From Humulus lupulus (Eukaryota; Streptophyta; Magnoliopsida; Rosales; Cannabaceae), in assembly GCF_963169125.1 (NCBI RefSeq), contig NC_084794.1, forward strand, positions 89,263,018-89,327,017: a DNA stretch of 64,000 bases, read 5' to 3'. Below are positions 31,768 to 43,259 of this stretch, piece by piece. The notes below the pieces were generated by a model, which saw only the letters and a list, made by a program, of their open reading frames with translations, searched no databases and was not told the DNA's origin. Positions within the stretch are counted from its first letter, which is position 1. Each line of letters starts with the position of its first letter. Both the position numbers and the translations under genes were made by a program.

Positions 31768-34767
31768 TTAAGATGACGATCCTCCAACCATTGTGCCTAC
31801 CTTCTCCAACAGTTCATTTATCTCAGCCTGTAGTTTTGATTTCGTCCTTGGCGAGACTTTGGAAGTTTTATCTTCCAGCATTGAGGAGATCTTCTCAAGT
31901 TTCTCTTTTATGAAATTGAGGTCTGCTTCAGAACTTCCTTTTGGCTGCGACCTCGGTTTCTTTGGGGTGGTGACATTGTTCTGGAGTGGAGAAGCATTTC
32001 TCTGCCGCCTGGATATTTCACTGAGTTCCCGAGTCTTGAATGCGCCGGAGTGATACTGAAGCCGGAAACTAACACTAGCATTGCCAAAAGGGCTAGAAGT
32101 TTGTGAATCATTGAAGGCTACTTCAGCATTAGATATTTTATTGAAAGAAACCCGGGCACAGAAATTGTTGTAGAACATTTCTGTCTCAGTTTCATCCAAT
32201 TCCCCGTATTTACCATACATCTGAATGAGACTAGCTTTAGTGGGCAGTGAAGACCCTGGGCCAAATGTAACGAAAAGAGCAGCAGGAGAAGACTTTCCCT
32301 CGACACTCTCTTTATCCACTTTCTTCGCCTCTGGAGATCCAGCACCTTTCATTGGCTTTTGCTTATCCAACTTCACATCAGGAGTGTCAACCGCTCCCTT
32401 TTCTTTAGGCTTATCCGCTCCCATCTTTTGGTTTTTGACTTTCCTTCGCCCAGACTCTTGTTCAGTAGACTTTTCAGCTGTCTGCTCTGGATCTTCCTTC
32501 TGGGACCCAGATTCAGAATCTAAATTCTTTCTCTTTCTACGAGATTGACGCTTGTTGTATAGTTTGTAGTTGGGACCATTGAGGTATACCAAGCTTCTGT
32601 AAAGAGATATAAAGTCCCCAACCATCTGCTGAGATTTCTTTCCCCTTGGAGTAAATGGATTCACAGCCACACAAAGCACTTCAGATAGTAATTCATTTGC
32701 TGGTACATTAGCTTTTGTTCCATCAATAATCTTGTTCGGATTTTCGGTTGGTGTCTTGGGAATAGGACTTGAGCCAAGAGACTTGCCAGTTACATCACCA
32801 GGACCAGGCTCTGTAGAGACGTGGTTCTGCAATGCCTCGGAACTGTCCTTTGAAATAGGAGACGATACAACATTTTGGTCCGCTTCCACGGCATTTTTTC
32901 CCTCCATACTCACCTCGGTAGCGAATCTTAATAACTCCGCCTCCATTTCTCTTCTCCTTTTACCACTATTTAACATTGTGAAGGGAGGGGACAAGTACTT
33001 GCTCTTTTTTCTTTCCCTAGGTGAAGAAGCCAACTCCAATTGTTCCCTGACCGCACTTTCATCGCTTTTTACACTACCGATGTCCAAGTTCAAATTTCTG
33101 GAACCCGAACCAATTCCAGATCTAGTTTTAACATCACTATCGTCGCACTCAATGTTGATGCCTTTTTTCTTAGTCCTTCCCTTCGAAACAAGGCCTTCTT
33201 TAGTGTTTTGCTTCTCCAAGTCTCCACCTTTCTTAACACTGCTATCAATGTCGCTACTAGTGCTTACAGGAAACCCCAACAACCCGGCCTTTCTTCTCTT
33301 CCCTTTTAGGGAAATCAAACTGTCATCTTGACTATCAGATTCCTCTTTATCTTTCCTCTTCTTTGTCCCTGAACGAGGGGCTGATTTCTCCGAGTTAGTT
33401 TCATCTGTAGCCATTTCCTCGTCCTTAGTGTCTTTCCCATTCTTCACCACAGGAGGTGCTGATTTCTCTGAGCTTTTTTCTTCTGAATCCAACTTCCCAC
33501 CCGTAGTTTTCTTGCTTTCGCCGATTAGATCAGCCATACTTCTCTGCTTCCTTCTATGAGTTTTCTTGCTTTCTGAAACCACAGGAGAGCTTTGCAACAT
33601 ACCTTCATTAGCTTGGATGGTATCAACACTCATTGGTGAGGGAAGCCACTCTTCAAATGGCCCTTGGGTTGGGACTTCGACTGATTTCACGCCATCGTCA
33701 AGACCCGAAACTGGCTTGGGATCATGGTATTCAGGCAAATCATAACCCCCTCGAGTCCGATAAAAAGCAGACAATCGACTCCTTAACACCTTGAGCTCAA
33801 GCCCATTAGTCAGATAAACATCATGTCCAACACGTTTAAGTTCAGCAAGAAGCTCAGATGGCTCAGCAAAGACACCTGAAAGCTTCCTACTTTCACCGTC
33901 AGGTACAAGAACTCCCTCCTTAATACCAGCATTCTCTGCCAACGGTTGACCAAGCCCAGTTCTATTCTCTTTCGGTACACAAGAGCAAATCATCTTCAAC
34001 TCCAAAAGTCTACCAATCTCATCAATAGCCTGTTGCACAGCACTGACAAAAGTCTTCATGTTACTTTGCTTCGACATCTCATCAAAATTCTCCTCAAAAG
34101 GCTTCAATTGAGATGGAGGGCACCAAGCGAATGTTCCATCACCAAAGTAAGCCACGAGATATCGATCCTTGACTTTCTTCTTCGCAGCAAACTCCGACGC
34201 ATACGACGGGTCATATATCTGCCCAGGCCACCATGGATGGCTCCTCACTTTACCCCAAACAAAATCACCCACCAAAAACTTGTGCCCTTCTTCACCCATG
34301 TCCTCTACTTCCCCATCGTTGCTTTCACTAAGATCCTCAATGGGCACCTCCATCGACCTCAACTCACCATTTTCACGTCCATTTTCATCCAAAGAAACGT
34401 CAAGCCGTTCAAGGCCGCCTTTTTCACCATTACTTGCTTTATCCCCATCTTCAAACTTTTCAACAGACCCACGCCGAAGACTATGCGTAGACTCAGCAAG
34501 ACCACCTTTCTCAACATCCGAAGAACCCCTTTGACTCGAAATATCGGTATCGACAGCCCCTTGACCCAAATCACCACTCAAGCCTTCATTCTTCACCTCA
34601 ACGCAACCTTCTACCAAGGACTTCGGACCCGCACTCTTCTGGGTCGAACAACTCTCAAGAGCTTCTTTAAGGGATTTCTCTTTTGGGGCTTGAGCTTTAG
34701 CTGGTTCAGGCGTACCAGTAGCAGACGAGGGTACTAGGGTTGTTGATCTTGTCTCGACAGTTCCCAT
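31768..34767 (-). CDS. PWWP domain-containing protein (PDP family)
   Basis: A single uninterrupted 999-codon frame. The PWWP domain lies at about residues 160-250: FLVGDFVWGKVRSHPWWPGQIYD, then RYLVAYFGDGTFAWC. PWWP domains bind methylated histone tails and DNA in the nucleus. A long charged, Lys/Ser/Glu-rich middle has several basic stretches that could be nuclear localisation signals (TKKRKDKEE, KGKRRKAG, RRKRKN). Near residues 820-900 is the RRM-like end domain (ALFVTFGPGSSLPTKASL...YGKYGELDETETEMF) seen in plant PDP proteins. The last 50 residues form a helical segment. Arabidopsis relatives act with MSI-type proteins to tune Polycomb repression and flowering; that role here is inference. 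The length fits the family (about 1000). The start is the first Met, preceded by stops. Confidence 0.93.
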   Translation of the reverse strand: MGTVETRSTTLVPSSATGTPEPAKAQAPKEKSLKEALESCSTQKSAGPKSLVEGCVEVKNEGLSGDLGQGAVDTDISSQRGSSDVEKGGLAESTHSLRRGSVEKFEDGDKASNGEKGGLERLDVSLDENGRENGELRSMEVPIEDLSESNDGEVEDMGEEGHKFLVGDFVWGKVRSHPWWPGQIYDPSYASEFAAKKKVKDRYLVAYFGDGTFAWCPPSQLKPFEENFDEMSKQSNMKTFVSAVQQAIDEIGRLLELKMICSCVPKENRTGLGQPLAENAGIKEGVLVPDGESRKLSGVFAEPSELLAELKRVGHDVYLTNGLELKVLRSRLSAFYRTRGGYDLPEYHDPKPVSGLDDGVKSVEVPTQGPFEEWLPSPMSVDTIQANEGMLQSSPVVSESKKTHRRKQRSMADLIGESKKTTGGKLDSEEKSSEKSAPPVVKNGKDTKDEEMATDETNSEKSAPRSGTKKRKDKEESDSQDDSLISLKGKRRKAGLLGFPVSTSSDIDSSVKKGGDLEKQNTKEGLVSKGRTKKKGINIECDDSDVKTRSGIGSGSRNLNLDIGSVKSDESAVREQLELASSPRERKKSKYLSPPFTMLNSGKRRREMEAELLRFATEVSMEGKNAVEADQNVVSSPISKDSSEALQNHVSTEPGPGDVTGKSLGSSPIPKTPTENPNKIIDGTKANVPANELLSEVLCVAVNPFTPRGKKSQQMVGDFISLYRSLVYLNGPNYKLYNKRQSRRKRKNLDSESGSQKEDPEQTAEKSTEQESGRRKVKNQKMGADKPKEKGAVDTPDVKLDKQKPMKGAGSPEAKKVDKESVEGKSSPAALFVTFGPGSSLPTKASLIQMYGKYGELDETETEMFYNNFCARVSFNKISNAEVAFNDSQTSSPFGNASVSFRLQYHSGAFKTRELSEISRRQRNASPLQNNVTTPKKPRSQPKGSSEADLNFIKEKLEKISSMLEDKTSKVSPRTKSKLQAEINELLEKVGTMVGGSSS

Positions 34768-35460
34768 TTCAATTCGACAAGAAACAATTTCTCAAGACCC
34801 TATTTCACAGCTGAAACGGATAAAAATCAGAACACTAAATAAAATAAAACAAAATCTGATCTTGAAATAGCTCGAAAATGGAATTTAATATAATATGAAT
34901 AATACTAGAATCAAATACCCACTCGAATTCATAATCAAAGAATAAAGTGCAATACACCAGGAGAAAAACCAAAAAAAAGTTACGCATATATAAACATATA
35001 TAAATATACATATAAATGTTACTTTATATATAACTACATATTACAAATACGTGAGCAAACAGAAACTAGGGTTTCCAAATTCATAATGGGCCATTGGGCT
35101 TGAGAAATCACAAGAGAAAAATCTCCATAAAAAATAAAATGGCATACACATTACAGAGACATTTGCAATTTGAATAATGAGTGCAGACTACTGTAGATAC
35201 ACACAAAAAGATAGTGAAATACAAACATAATATATATATGTATATAAGGAGTATTGCTATTGTGTTTTGGCTACTGATACCGAATTTGAGGGAGGAGCAA
35301 CCATGGACCAAGGTGAGAGATGGGCTGAGCGCGGCGGAGGTGAGCGGTCGACGGGAACTATGTGGAGGTGTGTAGTAGTTCTAGGGCTACGTTTGGTTTG
35401 GGATTTGGGAGATACGAAGAGAGAGAAAAGAGGAGAGTTGTCTGAATAAGACAATGGGTT
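34768..35460 (-). promoter_or_regulatory. Probable leader exon, leader intron and promoter of the PWWP gene
   Basis: On the minus strand an acceptor, CCGTTTCAG|CTGTGAAATAGGG, lies near 34814, about 45 bp before the start codon. Upstream 35257-35454 is a CT-rich, GC-richer block typical of a plant 5' leader, with a possible donor at TTCG|GTATCAGTAGCC near 35280. The AT-rich DNA between would be a leader intron of roughly 470 bp. A 65-codon upstream frame starting at 35454 (MSYSDNSPLFS) would lie in the leader. This is inference; a cDNA would settle it. Confidence 0.45.
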
Positions 35461-36497
35461 GGTAGATACGTTTTTATTGTTTTTGAAATGGATTGGAAAG
35501 TTGGTCTTTTCGCCAAAATATAAATTGAAAATGCTCTACTGTTACTGCTGCTACTACATATTTATATATACTATTTAATCATAAATAAATTATTACATCA
35601 ATAATGATAATAGAAATAAAATGAACTAGTAAATCTTATTCTATATTTATGAAATATTTTCATTAATTTTTCCATTTAAGTCACTATGTTTAGTTCATTG
35701 TTGATAAGGTAGAATAAAACTATTTTAGGAATAAAAAAAATAAAAATTATTATCTGGTTGGTATTTTTTTTCCATTTTTATAGTTTGTAAACAATAATAA
35801 TTTATCAATAAAAATAAAATAAAGATGGGAAGTGGATTTATGGGGTTATATTGTTATAAAATAATTTTTTTATTAAAATTTATGGTGTTGAGAGCAATTA
35901 CAACTCTTTTTGTTTTGCAATGTGGGTATTAGGTGCAAATAGGCACAAATTTTTTTTTACATTGGTTTCTTACATAAATAAATATCAAAATATCCACAAA
36001 AACTAATTGTCAAAGATTAAAAAAAATTAACATGAAAGATAACTTATTAGACTAATAAGTTATCAATTATGATTTATATATAAATCATTTATGTATGATT
36101 TATCTATTTTTTTCATAATTTGTGATTTTTTTATTTAATAAAAGAATTATTAATGTTACACTTTTAGGTTATATATAAAGTATCATTAATTGATTTTGAT
36201 TTGTAATATGTCCAAATATTAGTTTTTTTTCTTACATAGTCGATTGATTTAACTCAATCTTGCTAAATAATTTTTTGTAGTTATATTAATATTTAACACA
36301 TTATTTATATTTATATATGAGGCGAGCTGGCTTCCTAGAATCATTTATATATGAATTATCTATTTTCTCATAATTTGTAACTTTTTCTAATTTTTTATTT
36401 AACAAAAGAATTAATTAATAATTTAAAAAATCTCTATAGTCTCATATTGCCATTGTGATGTTATACTTTTAGGCTATATATAAATATATGTATATAT
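35461..36497. other. AT-rich intergenic spacer
   Basis: Very AT-rich, with no supported gene. It must contain the distal promoter of the PWWP gene. A 41-base stretch, 'atttatatatgaatta' with 'tctcataatttgt', is loosely repeated near 36080-36125 and 36340-36385. Confidence 0.55.
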
Positions 36498-38233
36498 TGT
36501 TACACCCAAATTTCGATAATGAATAAATAGCCTCAAAATGTAGGTTCGTAAAATGTAAGCTCGAGGTTAACAAGTAATTGCATTATACTTGTACAAACTG
36601 TCACGAAGTTTTAGAGCTACACCATCAGCACCAGAGCGTGATTTGCAGGCTTGAAGGTACTAGTCTCCTCCAAGAGATGGGTTCGACAGACTGATCAAGC
36701 AAGGAGGTGGCGACAACGAGAATGGTGAGCTCGAGGATACGTTGAGTAGTGTTCAAGCTCGAATGAACGTTAAATATATATATGGAGAAGTTGTTAGCAA
36801 ATCCCTATTTCTTTGGGATTAGTTAAAACTGGGTATTGAATCCCTATTTTTATAGTGTTTACCGAATTTTTCGGAAACTAGAAATATATTAAGAAATAAA
36901 AGCTGGAAAGAAATGATAAAAAATGAACAAACAGAGTTTTTACGTGGTTGGAGCATTAATGAGTCTTAGTCCACGAGTCTATTGTATCAGATTTTAGAGA
37001 GCTTTTGACAATGGAGTTTTCTACAAGTTTTAGCAGAATAATTGCTTACAAGAGAAGATCTCATATCCCCGCTACAGTGCACAACTGGCCCTATGTATAG
37101 GCAGTCAAGTGCAGTGGGCTTGGGCCAAACTAATCCGAGCCCAATAGGGATGTAATCATGGTTTACTCACTAATATAGTCATAATACAAAGAAAGTTATA
37201 TAATAAAATGTAGTAATCTGGGCCCATTGGGCCGGCTTGGGCATGGCCAAGCCTTACAGCTTCCCATAGTACGTTAGCTCGGACTAGTCTGCGTGGGCTT
37301 CTAAGGAGATCTTGGGGACATGATCTATCAGAGTAGGGCAGTATTGTTTCCTAGGAACAACGTACATTCTGTGTGTACCTTCTTCTGCAAGTTAGTTGAG
37401 GAGACCAACTTTCGTGTTTCTCGAGGACATGTCAGCGTCAGGGAAGATCAGGCTTATCCTATCCAAATGTCTGGTCCAGGTTCATTTACTAATGTCCTAG
37501 TTTATTTACCGGAGTCCTGGTTCGTTCACCAGAACTCGGGTTCGTTTGCCAAGATGGACACTGTGACACTGAATATCTCCCTTGGATTCTTGACCATGTC
37601 TATTTCCATCGACTAGTTAGTATGCCACTTCTATTGGCATCCCGGAGGATACAAGTAGGTTGGGATCGGGAAGATGAGTCGAGCCCGCATCTTAGTCCCG
37701 GTTCTGTCGTTACGGTCGCGCCCATTGACCGTTGTTGGGCTCGATGACGATTGGGCTATCAGGGCTTCTTCCTTCCCTGTTCATTGGGCTCAGGATGGGC
37801 CCGGACCTCTTTAAGTGGGCCCACGGGCCCATTGAGTCATGCCACGTGTCACGGGTGGAAAACAGGGATAACATATGGGATCTTTATTTAAATAATGCAT
37901 TTAAGTTGTATTATTATTATTATTATTCAAATATTCATTTAAATTTGAATATGTGTTGTAACTTCCCTAAACCTGTGGGAAGATATTCTTGTAACTAGGT
38001 CTATAAATAGCATGGATTTAGTAATTTGTAGAGATGCGCAATTGGGCACTGAGAAACATTCTATGGAAATTGCTTTTCCTTGAAGCTTTAACGCAGACTA
38101 TAATAAAAGTAACTTGTACACGTAGGCAGATTTTAACAGTTGAACCACGTTAAAAATATCTTTCTATTATTTTCTTCCTTCCTGATTGTTTAATTTCTCT
38201 ACATAATTAAGTTGACGAAAAAAGGTGTCAACA
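36498..38233 (+). repeat. 5' LTR of Tat element C
   Basis: It begins TGTTACACCC and ends GGTGTCAACA, so the ends are near-inverted copies of each other; 1736 bp. A TATA box lies at 38002-38009 in CTATAAATAG, the same context as in element B. The right edge is secure because the primer site follows. The left edge is chosen by motif only, since the partner LTR is outside the window. Confidence 0.7.
38002..38009 (+). promoter_or_regulatory. TATA box of LTR C
   Basis: TATAAATA in the context CTATAAATAGCATGG, about 225 bp before the LTR end. Confidence 0.65.
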
Positions 38234-38235
38234 GT

Positions 38236-38256
38236 TTGGTGCTTTCATTGAAAGCA
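38236..38256 (+). promoter_or_regulatory. Primer-binding region of Tat element C
   Basis: TTGGTGCTTTCATTGAAAGC follows the LTR, one change from the string in elements A and B. Confidence 0.65.
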
Positions 38257-38305
38257 TTAAGCAATTCTTCCTACCGTTTAGCATAAAACTTCCCGCTTAG
38301 CAACA

Positions 38306-41300
38306 ATGGATGCCTTGAACATTCCTGGAAGCAGTGGGTGACCTTTGCCCCAAATCCTTGAGGGGTGTACTCCACGAACCGAGGACCATCCTCGAAGGCC
38401 TGGTAGACAACCAATGGTGGACTAGAGTCTCGATGAGGAGAGTGCCTCATCATCTCCTAGAGAACGGCTAGGTCAAAGTTCTAGATCTAATGAGTAGGAT
38501 TATTATAATCCTGAAAGATATGTACCAGTAGTTGAGCTCAAAAATCATATGCTACGTGAACAGTTAGCCGAGGCTACACGACTAAATGAAGAGATGGCAA
38601 GACGAGCTACTGAAGTCCAAGCACCCCCGTGGAGGACCATAGGGCGACCTCGAGGGAGTACGGTTGCCAGGATGGCCGAACAGAGGGCCCAACAAGTTCA
38701 ACCAAGGCCAAGGGCAAATACTGGAAAAAACAGGCCCAGGGGTTCATATTGGAACCCTACCAGGAACAACTCGGTCGAGGACACTCTCGCAGATTTTGGA
38801 AATAACCGAGCTCCTTAGATAACTCAAAATGATAATCCAAAACCTGCTAGAAATAACCCTAAGCCTACTAGGCCGAACAATGGGAGGCCACCACCCTTAC
38901 CAATCAGGCATCCTCCCTCACCAATTAGGCATCCCTCTCAAGCACGGGGTGTACCTCAACAAGCTCCCATAGGAAACTGAGCTGGGGAGAGGGCACCTCA
39001 GAATCCTTCATAAAGTGCTAGAAGTGGAAGTTGGGATAGGAGCCAGCGAGCTCGACCCGAGCATAAGGGTGAACGTGAGGCCGCACGGGGGGCACATCAC
39101 GAACATGGACAACCCCAGCCATCAGGGAGTTATATGTCAAGGTCACGAACAACCAGGATAAGGACACACGTGGATAACCCACCTCATAATCAAGCCCCAC
39201 AACAGTAGCAGCCAGAGACAAATGTCAGCTTCCTTGACGGAAGTAAAGATTACAGTAGGTTAGTAAGTGTTTATAACATCGAACCTAGACATTACGATAA
39301 CTACCTAAATGATTATCGTGATCTTCGAGAACACTTAACCAAAACCGGGGGAAATTCAATCAGTTGAACCCAGACCTGTGGACACACTTAAATGCCCGAA
39401 GGGAGCCTTTACAACCAGTATATGGAAATCAGTACAACCCTATGCTGCAACAAGGAGCTGGAGTTCCTACGAACAATAACCAGCGACCAGTAGTACAAGT
39501 TCCCCCTCTAATAGATTTGGTTCAAGAGAGAATCAACCAACTTGAGGAAGAATTCAGACTCCTTCAAGAAGGAAAAAATAAAGAAAAGACTTATGATTCC
39601 GATGAGGAGCTGGAGCCTTTTTCCCCTCACATCTCAAATACATCATTTCCCAATGGTTTCAAGATACCCCACGTCGTGCCAGACGATGGGACTACCAACC
39701 CAGGCACCCACCTGAGCATATTCAATATTGTGATGCGAGCTAGCAACGTTGGATATGAGCTAACATGCATGCTCTTCACCCACTACACTCACTGGACCAA
39801 CAAAGAACTGGTTTGACAAGTTTCTAAGACACTCGATCTCGTCTTGGGAACTGTTGTCTACGGAGTTCAAAAAGTAGTTCCAAGTTTTGAGGAGTATCAA
39901 GCTTGAGGCTTCCACCCTAACAAATGCTAGGCAATAACCAAGTGAATCATTGAAGAGCTACCTGGCGAGGTTCAATATAGAGGTGGCTTGAGCTCGCAAT
40001 GTTGATGACAGTGGTCATCTTATGGCAGTACGAGCTGGAGTACTGCCCGTCGGTCCTCTTTGGGACGACATGCAGGGGCTTGTGAGGACAATATTTTAAT
40101 TCACCACTCGAGCCCATAGGTTTGTCAATGTAGAAGAGGCGAGGTTCGCACTTAAATTGACTCATCCGCCCTCAATAACTACAATGACAAATGTTAACTC
40201 ACCCACTACCTCGGCTACACCCTCCACGATGCAACCTTCAAAAGATAACCCCTCTAAAAGAAAGAAGAATGAAAGGAACAACCTCGAGGCTGAATGGGTA
40301 AGAAAAATAAAGAAGATAAGTATTTCTCCATTTACACGGTATATACCGAGCTCACAGAGACTCAGCAAAAGATATTTGTCGCAAACGAGAATCAGGTCCC
40401 TTTCAGGCGACCCGACGCAATGCGACATTAGAGAACCAAAAGGGATTCAAACAAGTTATATAGATTTACAAAGACTTGGGTCATACAACTGATGAATGCA
40501 GACAATAAAAAGATGAGATCGAAGGATTGATCTCGAGAGGCTACCTCGGACAGTATGTCCGAAGCCAAAATCAAGTCCAGGCTTGGCTTGGTCAAAAGGT
40601 AGTTTCGGCTCAGCCTGTCCAGCAAGTAGCTGTTGGATTAGCTTATACAAGATCTTTATTTATTTTCATGTATATCTAATATTAAAAAAATTAATACGAG
40701 ATAGCCTAAAACATGTTTCTAAAATTGAATTCAAAGAGAAACAAAGAATAAAATACTTACAGTATACGCAACGGAATGAAACAGTCCTTCCTTCAGTTTC
40801 TCTAACTCTTGTATCCTCTCTGTCGCAAAGTATTATCAAGAAACTGAACCGATCTTCTATTTTCTTCACAGCCTTCCAATGTATCCTTAGAACCACCTAA
40901 ACTAGTGTAGGCAATTCTCAACACATGAGATAGATACAGAGAAAAAGAAGAGAAAATAACAAAGAGGCTTAGAAAAGGACTTGTGTTTAGAGATAATCTA
41001 AAACTATCAGAAAATCTGACTTATGACTTGTGTTTTGACTTCTCTCTAATCACTCCTTTTAGAGACTCAATTAGGCTATTTAATTTAATTAAAAAATCAA
41101 TAAAATAATAGCCATTTTGAAGCCCTATGTCGAAATTATCATGGGCTTTAGGCCCGTGAAATTTCTCATTTGATTATAAGCCAATTGGACTTAAAATCAA
41201 GGCCTGTATTATTTTCTATTGATTTAATTAATTAAATAATTATTTAAATCCTTTATCAAATTAATTATTTATATTTTGAACCTTGATTTAAAATTATTTA

Positions 41301-43200
41301 TTAATTTAGATACCAATTTATCTTAATTAATAAATTTGCCATAATTTCTCGTTTCTTCTCAAAATTACACAACTCTGTGAAACTATCCAAAATTGACCCG
41401 GTCAACTTTGATAATTCTAATTGATGATTAAATCAATTCATTGAGACTATCTAGATGATTTTATCCAAGGTACAATGGGGACCATGGGCCTATGAAATCA
41501 AGCTCCAATAAGTTATCATGAATCTAACAAATACATTTACTAACTTATTAATTCCTCGTGACTCCACTATAGACTCGTAATTGCACTCTTGAATTCATAG
41601 AATGCTCTATAACAAATATAGATACGCTATTAATTATCCATTGTTACAACCATAATTGTCACTCAATCATCTATAGACGGTCTACAATGAGAAATGACTA
41701 AAATACCGTTTTACCCCTCATTGTATTTTATCCTTAAAACACGTAGTTCCTTGTAAATGATATTTCAGTAAACTAATTTAATTACTGAAATGAGATCTCT
41801 ATCATTTAACACCTTGAACCAAACTAAAAGGAAACCATCTTTTCACTTCTTCATCAGAAGCTATAGATGTTCATATCTATGATTAACACTCCCACTCAAT
41901 TATACTACCGAGTTCCCAAGATGTAAGTATAGGCTAGTCCATAGGGTAAGCTGGTAACGAACAAGTCAAAGAACTCAAATAATACAATCAGTTAGAATAC
42001 TGACCACTCAGAATTGAGATTGAATTGACCTATGGTCAACTATATGATATGACTAGAATAGATAATAACAGTATGTTTACTTATCTTATCAACTGTCAAT
42101 ATCGGTCCAGTCCGATGTAACAAATACATTTGATCTTATCCACTTTGCTAATGTTCTAGAAAGAACATAACACTGTAATGTGTAAGTAGATCATATCGTA
42201 GATTGGCAAGTCAATGTAAATCTGGTGCACTGACTAATCTTAGGACTAACTTATTTTGAACATATAATCATATTTATATTCCACTGTGATTATGTCACTA
42301 TAAATAAGATTCGCTATATGCTCGGGATTTAATAGAAGTTCATATTAAACAAATAATCATGAAAATAAAACATGTGAGCAAAGTGATTAACCAAGTCAAA
42401 AAATGATTTCTATTCTTTTATTGATAATAAAATGAGATTACAAAGAATTTGGGTTTTAATTAGGGCATAAATCCTCAACTGCAGCGGCCCCACCTGCAAG
42501 GGTGGATAACCGACGTCCCTCAATTGATGGAGAGGATGTAATAACCCTCGCGAGAGGACCACACATTGCAGAGTCAGGCACAAACGCCCAAAAGAGGTAT
42601 GTCCAAGAGCTTAAAATGGGGGATGGATCTCCCTATGTGCCTGAACCACGGGCTCTGAAACAACAGAGAGTTTAATCCCAACCTATCACTTTCATTTAAG
42701 AGGACGCTTCACATCTCCAATTTCCTTATAATGACCCTGTGGTCATAACTTTCCAGCTCACCAACAAGAGGGTGTGTCGAGTCCTAATTGATAACAGGAG
42801 CTCGATCAACATCCTCTATAAAATGACCTTGGACAAAATGGGTATGTATGTTTGAGACCTTAAAGCCTATGCAACAATGTTATATGGATTCTCTTGAGAG
42901 GGAATCGCCAGTACAGGGGCCATCGAGCTCCCAATGACCTTGGGAGACTATCTAGTCTTAATAACTAAGATGTTGGAGTTCATCTTAGTAGACACCCAGT
43001 CTGCCCATAATGTACTACTCGGGAGACCAGCACTGATTGGGTTGGGGTAGTTACATCTGTTAGGCATTTGGCCGTAAAATTCCCAACACCCAGTGGTATT
43101 GGAACACTGAAGGGGGATCAGTTAGCAGCCCGAGAATGCTATAGCATCTTAATGAGGGGAAAAGGCCAAGCTAGTGTGTAGGCCCTAGTAATCATTAAGG
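38306..43200 (+). pseudogene. gag and protease of Tat element C, heavily broken
   Basis: The probable start Met is at 38306. Readable parts are 38549-38818 (EQLAEATRLNEEMARRATE), 39364-39816 (LQQGAGVPTNNNQRP, then SNTSFPNGFKIPHVV) and the Cys/His region near 40460-40520. After the inserted solo LTR comes RGPHIAESGTNAQKRYVQELK (42555-42640), then protease ([21 protein letters not shown], with Asn-Arg replacing the usual Thr-Gly). The end is LLGRPALIG near 43020. More than ten stops or frame changes occur. The order matches element A. Confidence 0.82.
40631..42480. mobile_element. Probable solo LTR inserted in gag of element C
   Basis: The 1850-bp insertion interrupts gag. It starts TGTTGGATTAGC and ends GCATAAATCCTCAACT, where the last CA seems to have become CT. 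Flanks are GTAGC (40626-40630) and GCAGC (42481-42485), a 5-bp duplication with one change. There is no coding capacity and no internal domain, so it is best explained as a solo LTR, perhaps from a copia element (inference). Confidence 0.7.
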
Positions 43201-43259
43201 AAATGGACAAAGTGATATACGAGGTCGAAGAAGAGATCGACCCAAGGGTAGAAGAAGAC

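Noticed and set aside
33946..34737. Long plus-strand open frame of 263 codons
   Set aside because: It is antisense to the PWWP coding frame and has no domain; its openness follows from the codon use of the real gene.
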